A stretch of DNA of 12,915 bases, from the NCBI GenBank assembly GCA_002436485.1, contig DJMK01000154.1, positions 1 to 12,915 of the forward strand. The letters run 5' to 3'. This document shows positions 1-8,302 of the stretch, in pieces (the stretch's first letter is position 1; the number at the start of each line of letters is the position of its first letter). The notes below the pieces were generated by a model that searched no databases, was not told the DNA's origin, and worked only from the letters and a program-made list of their open reading frames with translations. A program made the translations under genes and the position numbers. Origin of the DNA: Proteobacteria bacterium UBA6492 (GTDB lineage Bacteria; Pseudomonadota; Gammaproteobacteria; UBA6429; Thiohalophilaceae).

Positions 1-1318
1 CCTTACGTTGCGCCGCACAATACAGGCCACCGGTGCACCGTGCCACCGCCTCGTTTTCCAGTCGCACCACGTGTGAACCACACACCGGGCACTGATTCGG
101 CATCACAAACCTTTTTGTCTTCTTAGGCCGTTTGGATTTAATCGCACTGACCACCTCCGGGATAACGTCACCGGCCCGGCGCACAATAACGGTGTCGCCA
201 ACACGAATGTCCTTGCGCTCGATCTCATCCTGGTTGTGCAGGGTTGCATTGGTCACGGTAACACCACCTACATAGACAGGTTCAAGGCGTGCCACCGGGG
301 TTAATGCGCCGGTACGTCCTACCTGTACATCGATACCCAGCAAGGTGGTCATTTCTTCCTGCGCGGCAAACTTGTGGGCAATGGCCCAGCGTGGTGCTCG
401 CGACACGTAGCCGAGTTTTTCCTGCAATGAAAAATCATCAACCTTATACACTACACCATCGATGTCATAATCCAGTGAATCGCGCTTTTTCTCTATAGCC
501 TGGTAATACTTTAGACAACCTTTTACACCCTTGACCGTGGTCGTCTCTGGGTTAGTACGTAATCCCCACTCGCGCAACTGCTTGAGTGAATCGCTGTGTG
601 TGGCTATCGCCTTACCCCCCTCGGTTTTACCAATGGCGTAACAATAAAATGACAAGGGGCGCGTCGCGGTGATTCTTGAGTCCAGTTGTCGCAAACTACC
701 AGCGGCAGCATTACGTGGATTGGCAAAGGTTTTCTCACCTTTTTTACGTTGCGATTCATTTAACTGGTTAAAGCCGGATTTTGTCATCACCACTTCACCA
801 CGCACTTCCAGCAAACCAGGATAATCATTACCACGCAGTTTAAGGGGAATGGTTTCAATGGTGCGGACGTTTTGTGTTACGTCCTCACCGCTGATGCCAT
901 CACCACGCGTGGCGCCGCGTGTCAGTACACCATTTTCATATAACAAGCTGATCGCCAGCCCATCAAGCTTGGGTTCAACTGTATAGGTGATCTCGTCAAC
1001 CTTTGCGCGTTCCCTGGCGCGGCGATCAAAATCCTCGACTTCCTGCTGCGAAAAGGCATTACTGAGGGACAACATGGGTAGTAAGTGCTTGGTCTCCTGG
1101 AACGCAGATAATGGCGTCGCCCCCACACGTTGCGTTGGTGACTCAGGCGTGATTAACTCGGGATGTTTTGTTTCGAGCTGCTCCAGCTCGCGCAGCATGC
1201 GATCGTATTCAATATCTGGTATTTCCGGGTCATCCAGTACGTAATACCGATAGTTATGATAATCAATGTCGTCGCGCAACTTTTCTATACGCTTTTTTAC
1301 GTTACTGTCTGCGTTCAT
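1..1318 (-). CDS. ligA: NAD-dependent DNA ligase LigA (partial, C-terminus beyond window)
   Basis: Seals single-strand nicks in duplex DNA using NAD+, in replication (Okazaki fragment joining) and repair. I translated the minus strand from the ATG at 1318: 439 codons are open up to the window edge, with no stop. Seen: a Tyr-rich N-terminal Ia-type region (residues 1-65), the adenylation motif KLDG at 117-120 with Lys117 as the AMP-accepting lysine, DIDGVVYKVD around 285-294, SRAPRWAIAHKF around 306-317, an OB-fold region about 325-400, and a zinc finger with Cys410, Cys413, Cys428 and Cys434. The family is about 670 residues long, so roughly 230 residues (helix-hairpin-helix and BRCT) lie outside the window. 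The shine-dalgarno is weak (GAAG). The start lies 22 nt after the zipA stop, so the gene is probably the distal member of a smc-zipA-ligA operon. No frameshift seen. Confidence 0.97.
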   Translation of the reverse strand, partial: MNADSNVKKRIEKLRDDIDYHNYRYYVLDDPEIPDIEYDRMLRELEQLETKHPELITPESPTQRVGATPLSAFQETKHLLPMLSLSNAFSQQEVEDFDRRARERAKVDEITYTVEPKLDGLAISLLYENGVLTRGATRGDGISGEDVTQNVRTIETIPLKLRGNDYPGLLEVRGEVVMTKSGFNQLNESQRKKGEKTFANPRNAAAGSLRQLDSRITATRPLSFYCYAIGKTEGGKAIATHSDSLKQLREWGLRTNPETTTVKGVKGCLKYYQAIEKKRDSLDYDIDGVVYKVDDFSLQEKLGYVSRAPRWAIAHKFAAQEEMTTLLGIDVQVGRTGALTPVARLEPVYVGGVTVTNATLHNQDEIERKDIRVGDTVIVRRAGDVIPEVVSAIKSKRPKKTKRFVMPNQCPVCGSHVVRLENEAVARCTGGLYCAAQRK

Positions 1319-1340
1319 GAATTGCTTCGTAGTTACATTA

Positions 1341-2147
1341 TTATCTGGGACGACGTTGTTTTATATGTGTCATCTTTTGTTTGAAACGATAGGCTTCGAC
1401 TTTTTCTTTGAGGTGCCCAATAGTTTGTCTGGTCAACACGCTACGCGTCTCGTCACACAATTCACCGCCGAGCTTTTCTGCCACCGCCTGCCCTACCTCG
1501 ACCAGCGTGTCGAATGCATCACGGGGTTCAATGGGACCGGGCAGGTGTAAATATAAAACTAGCCCAGGTGTCTCAAAAGTCGTTAATTGATCTGCGGCAA
1601 AAGTACCCGGTTCCATAATGTTAGCCAGGCCCAGCAGCGCCTGCTCATAACCCATAGCATCTTTCGTCGCATAACGAAACACGCCATCACCACCGAGCTT
1701 GATACCAAGCTCATCTGCGACCCGCATAATCGCTTCACCTGAAAATGGTTTACCGGGTGGTGCGACTATCGTGATGGGGATAAATAATTGCTCACCGGCT
1801 GGCGCAATTTGTTCTGTTGTCAGCTCAACAATCACCGAAACATCGTCAATTTCAACATCATCAACATGACGATTTGTCACGATATGATTCAATGAATCGA
1901 TATCGGTATCATTCAATTGCTCTGTAACAGGCGCAGCGGCTGTCGGGTCCTTGCGCATCTGATCGTGAATTTTTTGTTTTAAAGCACCGAGGGCTGCGCC
2001 CAACCGTGTAAAGATTTTTTGCGCTGATACTTCGGGAAGTAATCGCGAACGCTTACTGTTTGCATCAAGCTTGCGAAAACTGAAATAATATATTCCTGCT
2101 ACTACGACAACACCGATAATCAACAGGGATACACGTAAAGCGTCCAT
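1341..2147 (-). CDS. zipA: Cell division protein ZipA
   Basis: Inner-membrane protein that tethers and bundles FtsZ at the division site. The 268-residue product has one N-terminal membrane helix (about residues 5-23) followed by a basic stretch (FRKLDANSKRSR), a linker to about 118, and a C-terminal FtsZ-binding domain at about 120-255. Recognisable family blocks are PFSGEAIMRVADELGIKLGG, YEQALLGLANIMEPGTF, TTFETPGLVLYLHLPGP and LGGELCDETRSVLT. The ATG at 2147 is supported by AGGAG at 2157-2161, 9 nt upstream. The gene begins 29 nt after the smc stop and ends 22 nt before ligA. It is shorter than the roughly 330-residue E. coli protein because the linker is short and lacks the long proline/glutamine-rich tract. 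Domain order and operon position make the identification firm. Confidence 0.95.
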   Translation of the reverse strand: MDALRVSLLIIGVVVVAGIYYFSFRKLDANSKRSRLLPEVSAQKIFTRLGAALGALKQKIHDQMRKDPTAAAPVTEQLNDTDIDSLNHIVTNRHVDDVEIDDVSVIVELTTEQIAPAGEQLFIPITIVAPPGKPFSGEAIMRVADELGIKLGGDGVFRYATKDAMGYEQALLGLANIMEPGTFAADQLTTFETPGLVLYLHLPGPIEPRDAFDTLVEVGQAVAEKLGGELCDETRSVLTRQTIGHLKEKVEAYRFKQKMTHIKQRRPR

Positions 2148-2156
2148 CGCAATTTA

Positions 2157-2161
2157 CTCCT
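2157..2161 (-). promoter_or_regulatory. Ribosome binding site of zipA
   Basis: AGGAG on the minus strand with 9 nt to the ATG at 2147. It fixes the zipA start and indicates independent ribosome loading inside the smc-zipA-ligA transcript. Confidence 0.75.
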
Positions 2162-2176
2162 GTTGTCTGGAATGAA

Positions 2177-5100
2177 TTATACAGCGGCGAGCTTGACAGC
2201 CTCGTCCACGTCCACGGCAACCAGCCTGGAAACGCCAGGTTCATGCATGGTAACACCCGTCAGGTGGTTGGCAATTTCCATGGTAATCTTGTTATGCGTG
2301 ATAAAAATAAACTGAATACTGTCCGACATTTCCCTGAGCATTTCGCAATAACGTCCAACATTAGCATCATCCAGCGGCGCATCCACCTCGTCCAGCATGC
2401 AGAAAGGCGCAGGGTTGAGTTCAAATATTGAAAACACCAGTGCAACTGCGGTAAGGGCCTTTTCACCACCAGATAAAAGGTGAATTGTACTGTTACGTTT
2501 GCCGGGCGGTCTTGCCATCACGGTAATACCAGTCTCCAGGATATCTTCGCTGGTCATTTCCAGGTAGGCCTGTCCACCGCCAAACAGACGCGGGAACAGC
2601 TGTTTGAAACCGTTATTCACCTTGTCGTAGGTTTCCCTGAAGCGTTCTTTCGTTTCTTTATCAATCTTACTGATCGCGTCTTCCAATGTTTTGAGTGCTT
2701 GCATCAGGTCTTCATTTTGTGCATCAAGATATTGCTTGCGCTCGGAAGATTGTTCATATTCTTCAATCGCGGCAAGGTTAATTGCACCCAGTCGCTGTAT
2801 TCGGCGTTCCACGCTTTCCAGTGACTCCTGCCACTGTGACTCGGTTGCCTCATCCGGCAGTTCATTTAATAACTGCTGGACGTCGAACCCGGCATTGATA
2901 ACATTTTCCTGTACGGTCTGACGACGCACCTTGACTTCCTGCCAGCCAATACGGATTTCCTCCAGCTGGCCACGCACAGTCTGCACGCCTTCTTCCGCCT
3001 GGGTACGCTGCTCTTCCAGTTCACGATGCTTGTTATCGATCGCCTGGACAGTATCGCGCGCCTTGTTAAGCTGCGTTTCGACATCAACCCGTTTCTGCAG
3101 TTGGGCATCGAGATCTGTTGACATATTTTGCAAAGGCTCTTCTGCCTCGCGCAATGCCGTTTGCAGTTCTTCACGGCGGTTAATCAATTGCGACTGCTGA
3201 CTGTCGATCCGGTTCATGGCCTGCTGGGTTGAGCTCAATTCAGTACGCAATGTTTCAGCACGTATGCGCACCTGGTGTGCAGCCTCGCGTGAGGCCTGAG
3301 CATTGCCACGCGCCTGATCAAGCGCTTTTTGCAATGCATCGCGTTGCGTAGTAAGTTCCTCGCGGCGCTTCTCATGGCCACCGATTAAGTTTAAAGCCTG
3401 CTCACGACGCTGTTTGGCTTCAATCAAAGTCATCTTTGCGCTTTCTAACTGGGCATCCAGTTCAGACTGATCATGCTGCAACTGTTCAATGCGTGACTGT
3501 GTTTCCTCGAAGCGTGCTTTAATCGCGCTTGTTTTAGCGTTTAACTCGCTGTGTTGCCTGTTGAGTGTCTGCAGGGCATCCTGAACGGCATCACGTTGTT
3601 GTTCGAGCTGTTTGAGTTTTTCCTGTGCATCCTGACGTTGTGACTGGCTTGTCTGTAATTTTTCGGACTGATCGCGGATCTCGTCATCCAGTACTTTGAG
3701 CTCGTGTTCACGTTGTAACACACCGGAATGGGCTTCATCTGCCTTGATTACGCGTAACCAGCCCACACCCAGCCAGATACCATCGCGGGTAACCACTGAT
3801 TCCTGGCGAGTCAACCGTGGCCGAAGTGCCAGTGCATCGTTCAGTGAATCTGCAACATAGACACCCTCAAGTTGCGACGGCGAGAGGTTTGACGAAGTAA
3901 TCTTGCTGCGTAAGGTAGTTGCCTTACTATGTGACGCACCTTCATCACTGGCGATTTTTTCAAGCAAGGTCAACTGGCCTTTGTTGAAGACCTTGATATT
4001 GTTAAACAGTGAATCCAGGCTATCGACACAAACCGCTTCAAGATGTGAACCCAACACACACTCCACGGCCTGCTCCCAGCCTGGCTCTACTTCAAGCAAT
4101 TCGGCAAGCCGCCGTGCTTCTGACAGGTTCTGGCTTTGCAGCCACTCTGTCACACCTTCCTGTTGTTTGCCCAGTGAAGCCTGTTGCAGTGCTGTCAGCG
4201 AGGCATGACGTGAACGTAATTCCTGCAGGTTTTCCTGCATGTCATCATTTTGCCGGGTTAACTGGTGAATCATTTCCCGTGTACCGGAAATATCCGCTTG
4301 CGCCTTTTGTAATTCCGTTTGTCGCGCCTGTAACTGGTCATTTTGTGTTGCGACCTGTAACTGAAGTGAGTTCAGTTCACGTTCCAGTTCCGGATCACGC
4401 TGTTTATCCAGCTCAGCGGCAATTTTCTCGCTACGCGTCGACAAACTATTTTGTTGTTGTTCAAGCTGTTGAATACGGGCTGCTTCGACTTCCGCCGCAC
4501 GGGCAGGCTCGGCGGCCTGTTGCGTAAACGACTCCCACTCCTGTTGCCAGGTATGCATGGCCTGCTCAGACTGCTGCAGGGCATCAACCGCTGATTTCTC
4601 AGCTGATTCAGAGTCGTTAAGTGCCGGTGTAATGCTATCCAATTCAGCCTGCAAATCCGTAATGCGCTTCTGATCGGTACTCAGGTGCGCCTGTGCTTCA
4701 CCCAAATCTTTTTCCAGTTGCGCAAGGTCGTTTTGTTGTTGCTGACGACGCTCCTTGGTGTGCTGAATCGATTGTTCAAGGCGAGCAATATCCGATCCCA
4801 CGCTGTAATAATGACTCTGTATCTTGTTAAATAATTCGTTGGCCTCGGTCAGTGACTCACGTTGAGTTTCAATGTCGGCTTCAATAGCACGCTGTTTGGC
4901 GATCGCCGCTTCCAGTGCTGTTTCCTTGTCACGAATTTTTGATTCGATTCCCTGGGCTTTTTCATTCAGGCCCTTGTAGCGCAGCGCCTGTAACTGGGCA
5001 CTCAACAGACGTTCTTCTTCCTTGAGTACCTTGTATTTTTCCGCTGCCTTGGCCTGGCGTTGTAAATGATTCAGTTGCTTGTCCAGCTCTTCACGCAGAT

Positions 5101-5686
5101 CATTCAGACGATCCAGGTTATCGCGTGTATGACGTATCCGGGTCTCGGTTTCCTTGCGCCGTTCCTTATACTTGGAAATACCCGCGGCTTCTTCGAGAAA
5201 TACGCGCAGTTCTTCAGGCTTGGCCTCGATAATACGCGAGATAGTCCCCTGCTCAATAATGGCATAGCTACGCGGTCCCAAACCGGTACCCAGGAAAATA
5301 TCGGTGATATCACGGCGGCGGCAACGCGTGCCATTCAGATAATAGTTGGACTGCCCATCCCGCGTGACCTGCCGCTTGATGGAAATTTCACTGTAGTTGG
5401 CATACTGGCCACCGGCCTTGCCATCGCTGTTATCAAATATCAGCTCGACTGATGCCTGGCCAACCGGCTTGCGCGTGTTGGAACCATTGAAAACCACGTC
5501 GGCCATGGAATCGCCGCGCAGTTGCTTGGCCGAGGATTCGCCCATTACCCAGCGCACGGCATCGATCACATTGGACTTGCCACAGCCGTTAGGGCCGACG
5601 ACACCAATGAGTTGACTGGGGAGCAGCACGGTTGTTGGATCAACAAATGATTTAAAACCGGCCAGTTTGAGCTTACGCAATCGCAT
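2177..5686 (-). CDS. smc: Chromosome segregation protein SMC
   Basis: Structural-maintenance-of-chromosomes ATPase that forms a condensin ring with ScpA and ScpB and organises the nucleoid. The 1169-residue product has full-length SMC architecture. The N-terminal head carries Walker A GPNGCGKS at 31-38 and a Q-loop region with IIEQGTISRII near 143-153. A first coiled coil rich in Gln/Glu/Lys runs about 170-505. The hinge is about 510-655, a second coil runs about 660-1000, and the C-terminal head has signature LSGGEKAL at 1071-1078, Walker B FCMLDE at 1095-1100 followed by VDAPLDDAN, and the HN switch motif FITHNK. It is an SMC, not MukB: the head motifs and hinge differ and the gene is not in a mukFEB cluster. 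The start MRLRKLKLAGFKSF is the conserved family N-terminus, although no clear shine-dalgarno precedes it. First gene of the smc-zipA-ligA operon, divergent from queF. Confidence 0.98.
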   Translation of the reverse strand: MRLRKLKLAGFKSFVDPTTVLLPSQLIGVVGPNGCGKSNVIDAVRWVMGESSAKQLRGDSMADVVFNGSNTRKPVGQASVELIFDNSDGKAGGQYANYSEISIKRQVTRDGQSNYYLNGTRCRRRDITDIFLGTGLGPRSYAIIEQGTISRIIEAKPEELRVFLEEAAGISKYKERRKETETRIRHTRDNLDRLNDLREELDKQLNHLQRQAKAAEKYKVLKEEERLLSAQLQALRYKGLNEKAQGIESKIRDKETALEAAIAKQRAIEADIETQRESLTEANELFNKIQSHYYSVGSDIARLEQSIQHTKERRQQQQNDLAQLEKDLGEAQAHLSTDQKRITDLQAELDSITPALNDSESAEKSAVDALQQSEQAMHTWQQEWESFTQQAAEPARAAEVEAARIQQLEQQQNSLSTRSEKIAAELDKQRDPELERELNSLQLQVATQNDQLQARQTELQKAQADISGTREMIHQLTRQNDDMQENLQELRSRHASLTALQQASLGKQQEGVTEWLQSQNLSEARRLAELLEVEPGWEQAVECVLGSHLEAVCVDSLDSLFNNIKVFNKGQLTLLEKIASDEGASHSKATTLRSKITSSNLSPSQLEGVYVADSLNDALALRPRLTRQESVVTRDGIWLGVGWLRVIKADEAHSGVLQREHELKVLDDEIRDQSEKLQTSQSQRQDAQEKLKQLEQQRDAVQDALQTLNRQHSELNAKTSAIKARFEETQSRIEQLQHDQSELDAQLESAKMTLIEAKQRREQALNLIGGHEKRREELTTQRDALQKALDQARGNAQASREAAHQVRIRAETLRTELSSTQQAMNRIDSQQSQLINRREELQTALREAEEPLQNMSTDLDAQLQKRVDVETQLNKARDTVQAIDNKHRELEEQRTQAEEGVQTVRGQLEEIRIGWQEVKVRRQTVQENVINAGFDVQQLLNELPDEATESQWQESLESVERRIQRLGAINLAAIEEYEQSSERKQYLDAQNEDLMQALKTLEDAISKIDKETKERFRETYDKVNNGFKQLFPRLFGGGQAYLEMTSEDILETGITVMARPPGKRNSTIHLLSGGEKALTAVALVFSIFELNPAPFCMLDEVDAPLDDANVGRYCEMLREMSDSIQFIFITHNKITMEIANHLTGVTMHEPGVSRLVAVDVDEAVKLAAV

Positions 5687-5795
5687 GGACGAGTAGAGTA
5701 CTCGATCGCCGATCGATCACACAAGATTGACATCGCAAACAATTAAAAAAAATTTTCACTTGTCCCCACCCGCTGCTGTCCGTTATCTTTCGCGT
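5687..5795. promoter_or_regulatory. Divergent smc/queF intergenic promoter region
   Basis: These 109 bp must carry promoters for both leftward smc and rightward queF. Seen: two CGATCG palindromes (5703-5708 and 5710-5715) giving three GATC tetramers within 15 bp, a perfect TTGACA box at 5727-5732 on the plus strand, and an A/T-rich run at 5741-5756. The hexamer about 17-18 bp after TTGACA is only a poor match to TATAAT, so the queF promoter assignment is tentative. I found no convincing minus-strand sigma-70 pair for smc. No preQ1-type aptamer is recognisable before queF. Confidence 0.4.
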
Positions 5796-6185
5796 ATGTC
5801 GACCAAACCAAGTAAATCACTGGAAACCTTTGATAATCCGATGCCCGAGCGGGATTACACCATCCGCATCGATGTGCCCGAGTTCACCTGCCTGTGCCCA
5901 AAAACCGGCCAGCCGGACTTTGCCACCCTGAATATCGAGTACGTCCCGGACAAAAAGTGCGTCGAGCTTAAGTCCCTGAAGCTGTACGTCTGGTCCTTCC
6001 GTGACGAAGGCGCTTTTCACGAGGCTGTCACCAATGCCATCCTGGATGACCTGGTCAAAGCAACCGAACCGCGTTTCATGCGGCTGACCGCAGAATTCAA
6101 CGTCCGTGGCGGTATCTATACCGCGGTGGTCGCGGAACACCGCATGGCCGGCTGGGAGGCCCCTTCACCGGTGTCCCTGCCCTGA
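5796..6185 (+). CDS. queF: NADPH-dependent 7-cyano-7-deazaguanine (preQ0) reductase QueF
   Basis: Reduces the nitrile of preQ0 to the primary amine preQ1 with NADPH, a late step in making the tRNA base queuosine. The 129-residue product matches the short, single-domain type of QueF. The signature TCLCPKTGQPDF spans 31-42 and contains the catalytic cysteine (Cys34) and general acid Asp41. VELKSLKLY (56-64) is the QueF family motif for NADPH/substrate binding, and FHEAV has the substrate-contacting His75/Glu76. I chose ATG 5796 over an in-frame TTG at 5727: the shorter product starts where family members start, and that TTG is part of a TTGACA promoter-like box. No shine-dalgarno precedes the ATG, which is unusual. 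The TGA overlaps the ATG of the next gene (TGATG), so the two are translationally coupled. Confidence 0.96.
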   Translation: MSTKPSKSLETFDNPMPERDYTIRIDVPEFTCLCPKTGQPDFATLNIEYVPDKKCVELKSLKLYVWSFRDEGAFHEAVTNAILDDLVKATEPRFMRLTAEFNVRGGIYTAVVAEHRMAGWEAPSPVSLP

Positions 6186-7510
6186 TGGCGCCACCCGAAG
6201 GCAAGCCGTCTCATCAATCCAGCAATCACGTCTCGCCTATATATATAGGTATCGATGCCGGCACCTCCGGAATTCGTGCCTGTGCCATCAACAAGAATGG
6301 CGATATTTTAGCCAGTCGCTCGCTAAGCCTGCCCTTACCCGAACACACCGATGAGGGAGGCGTGCAGCAGGACCCCGCCATCTGGCGCAATACGCTCATG
6401 GCAGTGCTGCAGCAGATGGCCCAGGACATCGATCTCGACGCAGTTGCCGCGCTGGGCATCGATGGCACTTCAGGCACCGTCATGCTGGTTAATGAACACG
6501 ATGAACCGCTCACACCTGCACTCATGTATAACGATGCACGCGCCTACAGCGAGGTCCAGCGCCTAAAAGAGATTGCCCCCACTTCCAGCCCGGTGCATGC
6601 GGTGACGGCAGGACTACCCAAAATCATGTGGCTGGCTGAACAGACAGACAAACGCCTGGTCAGGCACATCAGCCACCAGGCCGATTGGTTGACCGGGTTG
6701 TTTACCCACTTGCCTGGACACAGTGATGTCAATAATTGCCTGAAGACTGGCTACGAGCCGATCAACCGTAATTGGCCTGACTGGCTGGATCAGGCTGTAT
6801 CGCGTGAATGGCTACCAAAGGTGCGCAAGCCCGGTGAGCCTGTTGCCTCCATCAACGCGGATGCCGCCAGGTTATTTGGCCTGTCCAAGAATGCCATGAT
6901 CGTTGCTGGCACGACCGATTCCCATGCCGCGATTCTTGCCACCGGTATTCGCCGTGTCGGTGATGCAGTGACCTCACTGGGATCAACGCTGGTCACAAAG
7001 ATTATCAGTCCGAAACCGATATTTAATTCACAGTACGGAATATACAGTCAACCATTTGGTGATAACTGGCTGGTGGGTGGTGCATCCAATAGCGGCGGCG
7101 CCGTGTTACGAAAATATTTTAATGATGAAAAAATGCTGGCGTTATCACAGATAATTGACGCAGAACATAACACCGATCTCGATTACTACCCCTTGCTTAC
7201 GACCGGCGAGCGCTTTCCGATTAACGACCCGGCCATGCAACCACGACTGTCACCAAGACCTGATAACGAAGCACTGTTTTTTCAGGGGATGCTCGAAGGC
7301 ATCGCAAAAATAGAACAGCAAGCCTATCAACTGCTACATAAATTGGGGGCAGCTTACCCTACTTCGGTGCGAACAGTTGGCGGTGGGGCCATAAATAAAA
7401 AATGGACGCGAATACGTGCAAAATTCCTCGATGTTGATATGCTTGACGCAGAACACACCGAGGCAGCCTATGGCAGCGCGCTGCTGGCGAGGCAGGCACA
7501 ACTAAGATAA
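6185..7510 (+). CDS. FGGY-family carbohydrate kinase, D-ribulose kinase-like
   Basis: Cytoplasmic ATP-dependent sugar kinase of the ASKHA superfamily, 441 residues. Seen: phosphate-1 loop DAGTSG at 24-29, GIDGTSGT at 91-98, MYNDARA at 114-120, and AGTTDSHAA at 241-249 with Asp245 as likely catalytic base. LGSTLV (265-270) and GGGAINKKW (399-407) form the adenosine/phosphate sites. Blocks such as PKIMWL, ADWLTG, SDVNNCLKTGY and WPDWL resemble cyanobacterial and plant chloroplast pentulose kinases reported to act on D-ribulose, rather than classical XylB or GlpK. Substrate assignment is by resemblance only. An 18-residue leader precedes the conserved core. ATG 6185 is kept because no other good start lies upstream of the phosphate loop and it overlaps the queF stop. 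There is no separate shine-dalgarno, so translation probably depends on ribosomes finishing queF. Confidence 0.85.
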   Translation: MAPPEGKPSHQSSNHVSPIYIGIDAGTSGIRACAINKNGDILASRSLSLPLPEHTDEGGVQQDPAIWRNTLMAVLQQMAQDIDLDAVAALGIDGTSGTVMLVNEHDEPLTPALMYNDARAYSEVQRLKEIAPTSSPVHAVTAGLPKIMWLAEQTDKRLVRHISHQADWLTGLFTHLPGHSDVNNCLKTGYEPINRNWPDWLDQAVSREWLPKVRKPGEPVASINADAARLFGLSKNAMIVAGTTDSHAAILATGIRRVGDAVTSLGSTLVTKIISPKPIFNSQYGIYSQPFGDNWLVGGASNSGGAVLRKYFNDEKMLALSQIIDAEHNTDLDYYPLLTTGERFPINDPAMQPRLSPRPDNEALFFQGMLEGIAKIEQQAYQLLHKLGAAYPTSVRTVGGGAINKKWTRIRAKFLDVDMLDAEHTEAAYGSALLARQAQLR

Positions 7511-7516
7511 CAGGAG
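7511..7516 (+). promoter_or_regulatory. Ribosome binding site of cysZ
   Basis: CAGGAG six nt before the ATG at 7523, within the 12-nt gap after the kinase stop. It is a strong, well-spaced site that fixes the cysZ start. Confidence 0.7.
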
Positions 7517-7522
7517 CATGTT

Positions 7523-8263
7523 ATGACAAATCCCGTATCCGGCGTTGGCTATTTCATCAATGGACTCAAACTGATTATCAAGCCTGGCGTGAAACGCTAC
7601 GTCATTATTCCATTACTGATCAATACCGTTTTGTTCATGCTCGCTTTGACCTATGCGTTTACCGAGATCGGTACTTTCACCGACTGGTTAATGTCATTTT
7701 TGCCTGAGTGGTTGTCCTTCCTGCAATACATCCTGTTGCCACTGTTCTGGCTGGCTGCGATTGTTATCGTACTGTTTGTATTTTCCATGTTGATTAATAT
7801 CATCGGGGCACCTTTTAACCCGTATATCGCCAAAGCCGTCGAACATGTACTTACCGGCTCGCCACCTCCCGAGCACATCATCCCCATGTGGGCAGAAGCA
7901 AAAAATGCCGTGCTTAGCGAAATTCGTAAGTGGATTTATTTTATCGCGTGGTCGATCCCGGTCATCATTATTACGTTTATACCCGGCATCAACTTCCTGT
8001 CACCGTTTGCATGGTTTATATTTGGCGCCTGGATGTACAGCCTGGAATATGCTGACTACCCATTGGGTAATCGTGGCATGACCTTTCCGGACATCAAGCG
8101 CACTATCAGTAAAAAACGTTTCGTCTCCCTGGGATTTGGCAGTGCCGTGACCGTCGGCCTGATGATTCCCTTCCTTAACTTTATTATCATGCCCATTTCC
8201 GTTGCCGGTGCCACTGAAATGACATTGAAAGAATTTCCAGCCACACCCGCTGAAAACAGTTAA
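7523..8263 (+). CDS. cysZ: Sulfate transporter CysZ
   Basis: Inner-membrane protein of the CysZ/EI24 family, which moves sulfate into the cytoplasm for assimilation to cysteine. The 246-residue length is close to E. coli CysZ (about 253). Family blocks run in order: GVGYFINGLKLIIKPGVKRY near the N-terminus, VIIPLLIN, a central hydrophobic pair around residues 60-100 ending in IIGAPFNPYIA, FIPGINFLSPFAWFIFGAWM, YADYPLGN (compare YCDYPFDN in E. coli) and IPFLNFIIMPISVAGAT near the C-terminus. Several long hydrophobic segments are visible and there is no cleavable signal peptide. It lies 12 nt after the kinase, in a queF-kinase-cysZ-terC run. No CysB-type regulatory site is recognisable in the short gap. 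The name is secure at family level. Confidence 0.92.
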   Translation: MTNPVSGVGYFINGLKLIIKPGVKRYVIIPLLINTVLFMLALTYAFTEIGTFTDWLMSFLPEWLSFLQYILLPLFWLAAIVIVLFVFSMLINIIGAPFNPYIAKAVEHVLTGSPPPEHIIPMWAEAKNAVLSEIRKWIYFIAWSIPVIIITFIPGINFLSPFAWFIFGAWMYSLEYADYPLGNRGMTFPDIKRTISKKRFVSLGFGSAVTVGLMIPFLNFIIMPISVAGATEMTLKEFPATPAENS

Positions 8264-8290
8264 CGTTTTACATTCTCAACCACGACTGCA

Positions 8291-8297
8291 AGAGAGG
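8291..8297 (+). promoter_or_regulatory. Ribosome binding site of the TerC-family gene
   Basis: AGAGAGG about 5 nt before the ATG at 8303, in the 39-nt gap after cysZ. No terminator hairpin or clear promoter is visible in that gap, so co-transcription with cysZ is likely. Confidence 0.55.
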
Positions 8298-8302
8298 TTG
8301 AT

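Noticed and set aside
4009..4527. 172-codon plus-strand open frame inside smc
   Set aside because: It lies fully antisense to the coiled-coil coding part of smc, has no recognisable domain and no good ribosome site. It is a shadow of the repetitive Gln/Glu/Leu codon pattern.
5066..5452. 128-codon plus-strand open frame with hydrophobic stretches
   Set aside because: It is antisense to the conserved N-terminal head of SMC. The hydrophobic look comes from reading charged coiled-coil codons in reverse.
5742..5795. Possible preQ1 riboswitch before queF
   Set aside because: The leader has an A-rich run but no matching stem-loop or recognisable preQ1 aptamer core, and little room before the ATG.
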